64,000 nucleotides of DNA from Haemonchus contortus. Taxonomy: Eukaryota; Nematoda; Chromadorea; Rhabditida; Trichostrongylidae. The position numbers were made by a program, and so were the translations under genes. This document shows positions 38,001 through 48,842 of this stretch, one piece after another. The notes below the pieces were generated by a model that worked only from the letters and a program-made list of their open reading frames with translations, had not been told where the DNA came from and ran no database searches. Within the stretch, counting starts at the first letter, position 1. Every line of letters begins with the position of its first letter. The stretch covers positions 17,047,545-17,111,544 of the forward strand of contig LS997566.1 in the NCBI GenBank assembly GCA_000469685.2. Direction: 5' to 3'.

Positions 38001-39884
38001 CTAGAAGAACTAGTACTGTCGTCATTCGCTATCGTTTTTTCAGAAAAGTTCCAGAACACCTCGAAGTTATCGCAACACAGACTCTCCCACTCCCAGTTGG
38101 CACACTCAGTAGCCACTCGTTTTTCCTCGTAATGACCATGGCCCGTATTTGGCGCACGCCAATATTTACCCACAATGATAAACCATGTTTGGAACAAATT
38201 CTTCTGATAAGAACTGGATACGTCATTGATTGATAACCCAGCCGGATCAACTATTTCTACCGTATGCATCGGGGTCTTCGTTCCATTCCTACGGGCGGCT
38301 TCCCAGATTCTTTTTGCTTGGGATAATACTAAGATATCTCCAATTACAAATGGGTGGAAATGGCATCTGTATCTTAGAAGGTTGTTTAAAATAGCAAATT
38401 CAGATCCTCGGGTTTCGAATGAGCTTCTGGACAATTACGGGCTCTTTACCCGACCACGGAAATGTCGTAAAACCATGCAGCAGGTGGTTTACCTTCACCA
38501 AAACGATATTGTCGTCATAAAGTACAGATGGAGACGTTATCTAACAATCTATGTTGACACCTCAGCAAACGGATGAGCCTTTAATAATGCCGATGGCAAG
38601 TGGCCAACAGAAAAGCTCACTAAGGAAATCACAATCTACGGTCTCAACACAAGGTAGGTACGCTCAGAACCATGACGACAAATGGCTATGAATTTTTGGA
38701 TAAAAACTATTTGGTTGATCACAAAGCTATACTAGTGCAGCTCCTTTCCAAAGAGAGCGGGATTTCATTGGTCGCACCAGGATAGATGGTAATAAGAAGA
38801 AAGTGGGAGATCGCCACACGCACGAAAGAATTTCATGGAAGCCCCCAGACTTCTTAGGGCTTGTCAGAACTAGACTGTTACCAGTGACTGATTCTTGGGG
38901 TTCGACAGACCTTGCTATACAATTCAACCTGAACTTGAATAAATTGGAAGCTGCCTTTCACCACGAGAAAAACTCACTTTGAATTCGAAACAATGCATGG
39001 ATCAGGTTATGTAGAACAAGCAATCTCCCCTCCGCACTATCCCCCACACTTCTCCTTCTCTCCACCCCTTTCCCAGAACAAGTTGTTCAGCTATGCATGC
39101 CAGAGTAGGGCAGAAAAGTTCGTGACAAAGAGGACTTGCCAGAAGTTTTCGTGAAATTTCGAACTGTATCAATTGCTTTTTGCACCAAAAAGGCGTATTG
39201 GAGCAATACACGATACTACTTACGCAACAAAAATACTTGATCGATAGGTACTCGTCGAAGGTAATTCCCAAACTTCAAGAGAGAGAACTGACAAAAAGAA
39301 GAACAAAACTCACCCCGTTGAGTGTCGAAAACCTCGGCGGAGAGAATGAACGTCTCCTGAAAGTGAAACTTTTATACTTTCCCAGACAGGATGTTTTTTT
39401 CTGGATAGAACAATGGGCATGGTAGCCAGCTCCACCTTTTTTCGGGGTCTCTCACCGGGAATGGGAAATAAAACGGCGTGTTGACAATTCGTTGCTTTTG
39501 TGATTGAAGTTGGATGAGCTGCGATTTGAGCAGGCAACTGTCAAGAGGTTGAGCATGAGGTTTCTTCACACAAAGCTTTACAAAACATGATCGTGACGAG
39601 ATGAGCCGAACCTCCAAGGAGCCTGAGCTGAACGCCTGGAAAGGAAGTGCTGGTCATTAAGTCTATGGGCGGTCTCCAAGGAGCCCATGTAAAAATCAAC
39701 TGCCACAAAGAAAAAATATCGACCAAATCAAAACATTGCTCACTAGTTTCTTTAACCTAATTTATTTCTTGAAAAAACTACAAAATTTTCGAATATTTCA
39801 AAAATAAGCCTTACTCACCAAATGCAGAAGGTGAACTAGTGACAGAATCAGTAGAAAAGTAGAAGAATGCATAGTATTTAGCAT
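32018..39884 (-). CDS. DSL-domain Notch ligand B, complete 12-exon gene
   Basis: A type I membrane Notch ligand of about 534 residues. Exons in transcript order: 39884-39819, 39635-39456, 39356-39314, 37864-37753, 37695-37580, 35721-35630, 35561-35462, 35270-35106, 34179-34056, 33406-33228, 33151-32973, 32266-32018. Every junction is in frame and the stop is TAG. Domains: signal peptide 1-22 (second ATG at 39872 also possible); N-terminal region 23-131; DSL domain C132-C170 with six cysteines (PSYYGNGC, RYC, YTC, KRIC, GWSSEQC); EGF-like repeats at about 175-202, 204-235, 241-276, 283-317 and 327-355; transmembrane helix 386-409 (LLLATCVVVFFL) followed by KYKRMRRL; cytoplasmic tail 410-534, lysine-rich near the membrane and ending ACVV. 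EGF 5 has a seventh cysteine within the repeat and an eighth at 362. The gene converges on ligand A and shares its early exon phases. An undetected small exon in intron 5 (37579-35722) cannot be excluded. Confidence 0.93.
35722..37579. other. Intron 5 of DSL ligand B with a GC-rich patch
   Basis: This is 1.9 kb without a recognised exon. At 36780-36960 the base composition shifts to GC- and CpG-rich sequence, unlike its surroundings, with open frames on both strands (including AEAAATPVKPAALRA on +). No family is recognised. An extra exon or an inserted sequence is possible. Confidence 0.4.
37865..39313. other. Intron 3 of DSL ligand B with an unexplained open frame
   Basis: A 153-codon open frame on the - strand (38434-37976) lies wholly within the intron. 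It includes the protein-like segment ANWEWESLCCDNFEVFWNFS. It does not fit the conserved splice between exons 3 and 4 and resembles no family I know. Confidence 0.4.
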
Positions 39885-39913
39885 ACACGACGAATGTACA
39901 TGCAGAATCTAAT

Positions 39914-39930
39914 CTGAAAGTGGGACCCAA
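39914..39930 (-). promoter_or_regulatory. Candidate trans-splice acceptor of DSL ligand B
   Basis: Read on the - strand, CCCACTTTCAG ends at 39914, about 30 bases before the in-frame ATG at 39884. No upstream exon is recognised, so a spliced-leader acceptor is likely. Between them lies an out-of-frame ATG opening a 7-codon upstream ORF. Confidence 0.45.
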
Positions 39931-40834
39931 ATCAATAACGTAGAGAGATCGAAGATGGAGGCAGATCAAGAATGAAAAGACTGAGTCAAGAATTTGAGTG
40001 GGAGACAACCTCTGCGCTTGACCGAAATCGGACTGAGACCCACGAAGAGGGCGAAGTAGCTGGAATAGGCGGCAGAGGTGGTGGCACCGCCCCATCCGTC
40101 CGTCACCTACTGCGCGCTCTTTTCGCCCTTCACCCGCCCTATACCTCCAGCGGTGGGCCCAAAAACACCTTCAAGGTGGTCTGAATGCTCTACATTACAG
40201 TGATGAGCGGAAGTGTTCTATGTGGAAAGCTGCCCGAAGGAAATCTTATTTGAGAGAACTCAACTCTCTCGAAAGGAGGAGTAAAAGAGCCGTTCGAGTG
40301 CCAATTGAAAGGCTTGTTGGAAGAACACGAAAAATCGGAATTATCAGGATAAACTATTCAGAAGGGGCCAAACAATTAACTTTTTCTGGTAATGAAAAGG
40401 AAATCGCTTGGGTAGCACAGTGCCCTTCTATCTGGTGTTTCCACATCGAAAGAATGACATTTTAAGAGAGAAACAATTTGCTTCCTTCAGAAATCAGAGC
40501 AGCAATTAAGTGGTGGTGGAGTACATTCTGGACATTCTCGTGATATCATCCCGTAGGTCTCTGGGAAGCATAAACAGTCCGACAAGCAAAACAGATACTG
40601 TAGGAATTGAGTGAATTAGGAAAACGTATGGAATTTAGATGTCTGATGAGTAGAACCCGCTAAAAACTGGGCGGTTAGAAATCAAAAACTATTCGAATAG
40701 GTACGGCAGAGTGCGACAGAGTGCGATGTAGCGTAGGACGTAGGATCCTGTTAATGGCTCAATTTACTCAACGAATCAACGTGTTCAGCATCATCTTCTT
40801 CTCCCTTACGTTGTTCCTACACCGTCACAGTGTC
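39931..40834. other. 5' flank of DSL ligand B
   Basis: This is the upstream region of the - strand ligand gene. No core promoter motif or exon can be named. It includes a GC-richer stretch at 40030-40150. Confidence 0.35.
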
Positions 40835-41370
40835 CACTGTTCCTGTCAGCCATCTCCACTTCCTCGTGTCTACACCACTTTAGTTTTGCGAGACCTTCTT
40901 AATCAGCTCGCTCTACCTTTCCTCTGAATTCCTCTTGATTGCTTCCGATAGAGCTTCAATTCCTTTGCTTCTTGATCGGGCGATTCTGTGGCCTTGTCAG
41001 TATGTGTTCGTACCATAACAGACGATGCTCCCTCGTCTTCAACTGGACAGGGGCTGTTTGCAGACCGCTCCAACGTCCGTTTCTGATCTGATCCACACGC
41101 GTCCGATCACGTGCCCACCCGAGCATCCTCGTTTCGACGGAATGAGATTGCTCTAATGAATGTCACTGAAGGGCCAGCAGTCGCTGCCGTAAAGCAATGT
41201 GGGTCTCAGCACTGTTCAGCACTTTGAACTTTTTGTAGCACCGTCGGTCCCTCAGGATACCAGTGGCATCCTCCCAGTTCATCCATGCTGCATTTTTTCG
41301 AGCCTCTACAACCTGTTCCACGCTCAACCTGAACATCTACATGGTCCAAGAACAAGAAAGGAATGCAACT
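40835..41370 (-). pseudogene. RTE/LINE-type reverse transcriptase C-terminal fragment
   Basis: Across frames interrupted by stops, the - strand reads ATGILRDRRCYKKFKVLNSA, then HSVETRMLGWARDRTRVDQI, then TREHRLLWYEHILTRP. This is the arrangement of the C-terminal part of animal RTE-type LINE polyproteins (conserved patterns E-T-x-M-L-x-W ... R-x-x-x-I-R-N ... R-L-x-W-Y-x-H-x-L). The rest of the element was not found, so this is a 5'-truncated, inactive copy. Confidence 0.6.
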
Positions 41371-44300
41371 CCAGGCTTCAGTGCCCTAGGCTACCATAGC
41401 GAGCCGGACCATACCACAGAGAGTATATAAAGCTGATATGATCGAAAGGGTCGAATAGGTTCCGAAAGAATTGACCTGGTCTCATCTGTTGCATTTTCAT
41501 ACGAACCCCTTACAGGTAACGGCGTTGGTATGTACAGCGAAAAGGTTACAGGTACGAATTTCAGCTTGCCCAAACTGCAGAATCGATCCTTTCCGTTTGA
41601 CATTGAATAGTAGGTTCCAAGACAGCGCAAGCTTCCATACCAACGTCAGATGGAAAAGAAAAAGTTCCAGTGCTGAAGGAGCTCCTCGAGTGCTTCTACA
41701 ACTCCGGTATTTCGTCGTGCACATGGATCCAAGCTTCTCTCTTTCTGCCTCTATCTCTTTCTTTGGCAAGGGATCATGAGAGGAATGTTCTTCTACGGAT
41801 TGAAAAGTCTTGCCGCTAACGAGATTGAACTCCCAAGGTATCACAGTACACCTCATCTATCTTCAGCTGACACTGATACGCGCTCGTGAGTGTCACCGAA
41901 GGCGATACTCATCGCAGCTTTGCGGCATCACCGCTTGACGCCCGGAACGATACCGCCGGAACTTGCGGCTCTACTCTGTCGCCAGTCGATGGTGCCGAAG
42001 GATATTCTAGCAAGGTGCTCAAATTCACAGGCAGAACCTTTGAAATCCGAGGTCCGTCTATCTTGCACCTAGTAGAAAAAGCGCTACAGTTTCTTTGTCA
42101 GGATCTTTGGGTTCCTTTAAATCGGTATTGGACCGCTTCTTGACCATTTTGAGAGATCTGAAAGGACAATGTCTCAGTTAGCTATTTTAACATTTTCACA
42201 GAACTTGGTCAGTGGAACCTTTCAGGGAGAGTGAGGTAATTGAATGGTTGAATGGTGTTGCGCGAAGGTTCTCGTGGTACCTGCTAGTACATTCACCTAT
42301 GTGGGATGACGTAACTACGTGTTCAATAAAAAGAGTTATAGCTTGGTGCTCCGTGAGTCAACCACGCTATCTTAAGTGGAATCGACGCCGATCACAGGCG
42401 GCGATTGTGTATTCATATGAAAACAGCATTCTACGAAGAAAAAATGTCTGCGTGGACACTTGACATCGTTCAAAATCAACAATTAATTGCTTAGGTGTTG
42501 GTCGACAACATGTTGGTGATATAGCGCAGCACTGGAAAAGCCGGGGCACGACCATTTCCCACCATTACGATCATTTTTGTTTCTTTGTAAAAATGTGGAA
42601 AATCCTTTGGGAGCGATTGTAGTGCCTTACCCGGCCATTTGCGACAACTCGCTGTTAGCAGTAGAGTGTGTGAGGGTGGACAGTGAAATCTGGAAGGGAA
42701 ATTATGTGGGTTAAACTTGACTGTATGCTTTGAGAAGGACATATCCTTCAGTAGCAAAGCTTTTAAGATAGTGTTCTCGCATTAATCCGACCTGTCAGCT
42801 TAACTGTAATGACTGTACCTCCCTTAGCAGATCTTCAATTACCTTTACTCTTTGCGTGGACAAGCTTTTTCTGTTTGGTCTCTGAATCTGTCTATCAGGC
42901 GATTCTTCAAATTCGCCTTCAGGTTGAGCCCTTCAATAATCAGTGTGCAGCAGAAAGCTGAAGCTATCAGGTTACTATTCAGTCGGTAGGCATTACGCTG
43001 CTTTAGAAAGTATCCTCGATTCGATCTATCACTACAGTGGTTCGTCTGAGTGAGGGGCGAAACGAACCAACTACGGGAAATTATCAAATAATTAATGAAT
43101 CCTTTAAAAACACAGTTCGAAAGTGAGCTCCTTCCCATCTATTACTACAGTAACACTATTGAGAGCAATTAATCTAATTTAATTAGTATATCTCATCCAT
43201 AGGCTGATCACACCCCTCAATTCTTCATCATATTGGCAGAGATCGCAATCGTTGGTCCTGCTAAATGGGTTCCAGAATGGCTTCAGGAAAGACTAAGCGT
43301 GACCTAATACAGTATAACGAGGGTCAGTGGTGGGACTTGGTAGATGGGTAAAACTGACCTTAGATTAACCAGCAATTACGTACCTGCTAACAACCACGGC
43401 TAATCCTGTAGGGATTAGGCCTTATCCTATAATGTAACCGAATGAAGATTATAGTTAACTTGAGCCCATGGCAAAATAGCCTTTGCTGAGCAAAAAAGAA
43501 CTCTGAAAGCCGCAGTTCTGTCCCTTTGAGAGTGACTACAGAGGGAAAATGAAGGCTTTGAAAATCTGCATGGGTTCATTTATGAGTCCCCAGCAGTAGG
43601 AGCAGCTTTTAAATAAGAACAGAGGAAAAGTTTTCTTGGAAGTTGTTAAACTGGGATGAGCTCTTGGAGATTATCTTTAAGGGCAAGTAAATGAATCTGT
43701 TACAAAAGCCGTTGATTCATTCATAATACGTCCATAAGCCTATCCCATATAGGAAGCAAGAATCGCTGCATAGAGGAAAAGGAGTAAGAAGGGGGAAAAA
43801 GTGGGAAGGCAGCAAAATAAAATGTCTGAAGAGCAATCAATCGCCTGGGAATTACTGGAACTGTAATAACGCTAATCGTTCGGTGACGATATGGGAATGG
43901 AACGAAGGCGTGAGTTTCAGTAAAGCGTGGGGAATAGATGTGTAATATTATGAGAGAGGATGTCTTTTCTTCCTTGAAGCCTATCATGCCATGCAAAAGC
44001 TGTTGGCGCATGACAGTGTTTACAGATTTCTTAGAATCTGAGGCTAATAGAACAGTAGATTTCTCTTCCTAACACAAAAACCATGCCATCCTTGCTTAGC
44101 ACCAGTCCAAATAGGTGTAACAGAGGTCAGTACATAGTCAAGCTGGCTAATATAGCTGGAACTAGATAGCAGGCGGTTACACTAGAGGTTCCCCTTTCTC
44201 AGCTTCTTTCCTCTTGAAAATTGTTTCCAATCTATAATATTCCAATATGCTGGTGCTCAATAAGAAAGCGTATGAATATGAAAGAGTAAAATCGTCTCAT

Positions 44301-47300
44301 CACCAGCTACTGATAAGCAGATTCTTAGAGCAAATTCTTGGTTCACTTTCGAGGCTTCGGGTTATACTGGCGGCCCTGTTCGATAGTTTATCCGACTCTT
44401 CGAACTAACTGTTCCTTGATTAGATCCTAGTTGCCCTCGGATGTCTTCAACTTGCTTTAACTTTAAAAAATATTGCTGAACAAGAACGTGTTCATTGGTA
44501 TGTCCTATCTTGGATTGAGCGTCTGGAAAAGAACCTTTCTTCCCAGCGTTGCTTCCCCTACCTCCCATTGTCGCATGCCACTCCATTGACGAGCCAGGTT
44601 TTTTTTATGATCCACAGCTGAACATTTATATTTACAGTTGTCAACCGAGAGTGAGAATAAAGAATATCAATTATTAAACCAGTAATCCTGCCGGAACTGT
44701 TCGAAAGCAGGAAAGGATGAGCACTTTCATAATGGATTAATGAAGAATAAAATAGTTCAAGAAATTTATTTTGACCTCAAGAATTTTGATCAATGAAAGA
44801 GATTCATTCGATGAGATCATTGGTGATTCAAAAATTTGATAATGAGATCTTTCTCCTGTGGAAAATGAGCCAGCAAAAGAGCCCAGTTTTCTCTAGCAGC
44901 AGACCTACAAGATGGGCTAGCAATTCACTAAGAAAACGTATTGTCACCAGACACCCGATGGATTAAGAGTTGCGCAATCGGCGCGGCTTAATTGGCTTAG
45001 AACTTCTGTGATGAACAGCGAACTTAGTGCATCACAACCACCTGCGTACTCAATTGAAGTTGTGTAATGGCCCCCCAGAAGATGGGCAGGAAGTTGGTCA
45101 AGACGACCTATGGTTTGCTTTCAAGTTATCAATGAAAGGGAACAGGACGTAATCAGTTCGAACCTCGTTCACCTGCATGATCTGTTCTAATCTTTTCCGA
45201 TCCGAATTCCAGTATTGGGCTGATACTGTGACGTAACTTCGAAGAAAGTGTGCAGAAATTTTTTTCTGCCGGGTCTGCTCATATTCCTTCCTTCCATGCT
45301 AAAAAGACCTCCGCTGGCGGCCGAACACTTGTCAGCGCTTGATGGTGGACGCAAAGGGATGCTAGTTTCCGGAGGATACCGCGGTAAGTTCTCAACATAG
45401 GGTTCCGAATCAAGTGGATGAGTTACTGCTCGTTGACAAGACTTCCGACAAGGCCTTCGATTCAATGGTCATCGACATGCTCTCTCGGCTAGCCTTTCCT
45501 TACATGATGACTTCCAATTCCGAGGTCAGCGCCCACCTAAACTCAGTGAAAGAAAGAAAAAATATTCTGGAGTTCGCTTGAGCTCTTGGATGCGATATTT
45601 CAACCAATTTAATGGTAAGAAGAATTGTTTTTTTTTGCTCAGTTATGCTAGTAACAAATGTACGAGAGTTGCTGTCTCTAGTCACATCTAAAGCGTGGAC
45701 ACTCCAATTCCCGAGATATCACAGGAATTCTGATGTTGGGCTTGGATCAAATCTTTTGAAGCTGTTACCATTGTAAGGTTATGTATCACTCATATGAGTC
45801 GTTGGTGAACAGGACATGAAACTTAGCAGGGATTTCGCCCCTTCAACTTCCCCTCGTTCATGGGACCCGTTGCAGCATATGCGTGTAGCTTTCCCTGATA
45901 TTTATCCGTTTTTTCAAAAGCCAGGACAACTGCTAACCGATATGAAAATGGATGAAGGGACAGTTTTTCCTGTTGTTGAGCAGTCCCTTTTGTGGTACGT
46001 GCTTGACTTCTATCCAAAGTCGCAGCGGTACTTGAAAGCTAATTCAGCTTCTGCAGTGACTTCTAGAGCTAACCGACGCACTTTGTCTTCCAAGACAAGG
46101 CACTGATTCACAGACCGTCGAGGCATGGGAGCTTTGTCAGTCAAAGTGGGCATCTTCCCGAACTCAGAGGACCATGCATGTTGTAACAGCCCCATTTTAA
46201 AACTTTCCTACCATTGACCGCTAACGGATTGCTTTCATTTTTTGGGTTTTCATAGGTGCCTTATCGAAAAATCGCCTACGTGTAAAGGACACAAAGAACT
46301 TCCGACGGAATGATTGGACAGTGCTTCAAAGTATCCGTTACAAGTCAATATTGCCTGGCAAAGCAGTGTTGTAAACATATGCACAGCAGCACACTCTGAT
46401 GTACCGCAACTTTCAATCCTTTCCCAGACAGGCCACCGAAAACCACATTGTGATTTAATCAAGTCATATGGGACAAGCTGGGAGAGCGAAAACACCAAGG
46501 TGAATATCACACCCTACAGCCTTCTTCAAGCCGAAGTATAGGCCTGGAAGGGCATAGAAGGTATACAGCTAAGTGAAATGACATAGAGATGACAGCTTGC
46601 TCAAGAGGATTGATCAATCAAGACTTCTTTACTATCACGCTTACCATGAACCGCGATGTTGCCATGTAACCAACTACGGTATTCTCAATAAATATGTTTT
46701 CTTTGTCGACTCACTGGCTTATCTATTGATGAGGCGCCGTATACAACAGTCGGAACATCAAGTACTATTTGGAGAGCTCTTCAGATGTGACGGCGATGTT
46801 ATCCATGACATGCCGAAGACTAATTGACACCTCCTCAATCAGTCTTTCAATGGTTGTCCTTACGCCATTCATGGAGCCGACATAAGTGACCCGACTACCA
46901 CAGCTCAACCGTGACCGGAAACAAGGTTCAATCCTAAAAGTTGGGGCGTGAAAAGCCTTTAAGCCACTTGGAATGAAAGTGGAAAATGTAATCGTAGTTG
47001 AGCCAACATGCTGGGAAACAATTGGGATTGATATCAAAGGTCTCTGACCACAAATTTGTATGCAGATGCAAAGTTGTGGGTGAAATCAGAGAATAACCTG
47101 AAAGTCCATTCATTCAGCTCGAAAAGAACGGCGGCGGATGTCGTTGTGCCAATTTGATAGACAGGCGATAACGCGAAGATTGGTAATCCCAGTCGTCTTC
47201 CCGTGAATTATGGAGAATTAATGAGGAAGTTGTACGGAAGGGAAAACTTTGAACGTTTCTAACCTTCAAAAATTGCTACGTACTAACCTGAGTCGTATGC

Positions 47301-47454
47301 GTATTCTTTGGATTTATGAACTGGGGTCTAGCAGAAGCGTAGTACACCGGGAAAGTTACTGAACGCAAGCAACTTGGTCCTCCTATTCTTGGAGTAGATC
47401 TTTCTCAGGTCGAGCATAACGTTGAAAGGATGGGGTCTTCGACGTTACCCTATC
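41371..47454. other. Largely featureless intergenic DNA
   Basis: No exon or repeat family is supported. A reverse-transcriptase-like KAFDSM occurs on + at about 45430-45490 but is too short to call. Open frames at 41471-41856, 45187-45465 and 45816-46106 show no domain. Confidence 0.35.
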
Positions 47455-47565
47455 CCTTTTCTAAGATGAGCACCCGCATTTGACTTCCGCTCAAGATCGT
47501 AGCGATGGTTCTTCTATTTAATAACTTGCGGTGGCCAGCCAGTGTACACAGGTCAGTGTTGCTCC
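47455..47565 (+). repeat. SINE-like repeat, truncated copy
   Basis: The copy shares CATTTGACTTCCGCTCAAGA and ATAACTTGCGGTGGCCAGCC with the copies at 22155-22405 and 48150-48355. Confidence 0.5.
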
Positions 47566-48149
47566 AAGGGAGTCTGATGCCAATTGGACCAAAGAGGGAT
47601 TTGAGGCTCGGTGGGCGTGGGCGGATTTTGGACTTCGGGGCATGGGCGCATGGTGCCCTCACCCCTACAGCTACTCAGGTCAAGCTTGGGTTGCAGTATG
47701 ACCCTATGGTTTGGCGTTGTCGTGTATTTACCCTGAGCTGAAGTGACAGTAAGCGAAAAGCTGACCCAAACCACAGCTCAGCCTTCCCAAACTGGGTAAG
47801 CAGGCAAGAGCACAACGCTTAAGCTTACTCCTCCTTTTTGATATATTTAAATTAGTCGAATTTGAAAAAGACGGTTCAAATCTGTCACTCTGATCTGCTA
47901 CGTACGTATGCGCAACACCGGCAACCACCGAGACAGCACGCGCGATTGCATACAAGGACATCTGCCATTCATCATTTCAAGTCGACAGACGATGTGAAAA
48001 ATGATGACAAGACAGACAACAATCAAACCCATTACTATTGAAATAAACAGGCAGATGGATGGCGCTGGCTACAGCGAACGTGTGCGTGTTCGGCTGGCAC
48101 ACTTAACAGACGATTACGCCATATCGTCATCACACAAGGTCTAATGTCT

Positions 48150-48355
48150 TAGGGTTAATCAATCTCGTCTGTGGATGCCCCCACGCGTCCGGCTTCCATT
48201 CAAAATCGTAGTGGCGAATTGAATGCGTATGTGGTCCATACAATGACTTGCGGTGGCCAGCCGATGTACAGGTCACTGCCTTTGTCCTCCCAGACGAGCC
48301 CGGTACCGAACCAACCCCAGAGAGATGTAAGGATTGGGTGGCCTCTTAGAGTGAG
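48150..48355 (+). repeat. SINE-like repeat, copy 3
   Basis: It contains GGCTTCCATTCAAAATCGTA, CAATGACTTGCGGTGGCCAG and CTCCCAGACGAGCCCGGTA, in the same order as in the copy at 22155. Confidence 0.55.
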
Positions 48356-48770
48356 CCTTAGTACAGCTATGTTTCATTTTTGATACGAACTGTACCCTTT
48401 GCAAGGAACCGGATCTCGTTGTTCTGCGGCAGCTGGCCAAAGGACATGAAACGCGTTGTCGCGCAGCTGAACTGCGCATCCAGCTGCACGTGCGTTCTTC
48501 TACAACGACAAGACAATAGGGGCACTCTTCTTGACACACCAACTAACCAGCCCAGAGCACAATACATTGAGACGAGTTTTTCGGTGTCACTTGTAGAGGA
48601 ATCGTGGGGGACCTCGAAACGTTCCGCTTCTTCTTGGATCTAGTTGTTTACAGGAGCTATATTCATCCACAGAAGTACCAAGAGCCTGTGATTTGATCCA
48701 CGTCTATCAGACCTCAAAAATATGGAAAGGCCCGTGATACTAGGCCACCTTCGAGCCTTTTGGCGCTTGA

Positions 48771-48842
48771 AAGGACCCCAGATCGGCTATCTTCCTATCT
48801 AAAAGTGGGGTAGATTAGAAAGATAGCTGATCTGGGGTCTTT
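48771..48842. repeat. Long imperfect hairpin, pre-miRNA-like
   Basis: 48774-48784 pairs perfectly with 48829-48839 (GACCCCAGATC). A G-U pair and 8 more pairs (48786-48793 with 48820-48827) follow, then one mismatch, three pairs, a one-base bulge and four pairs. The loop is 9 bases (48802-48810) and the base of the stem extends 3 pairs further. A stem of about 31 pairs with small bulges and a short loop fits a miRNA precursor on either strand. A MITE end-to-end hairpin is the alternative. Confidence 0.6.

Noticed and set aside
45425..45500. Reverse-transcriptase-like KAFDSM on the + strand
   Set aside because: A single short motif without flanking RT blocks is not enough for a LINE call.
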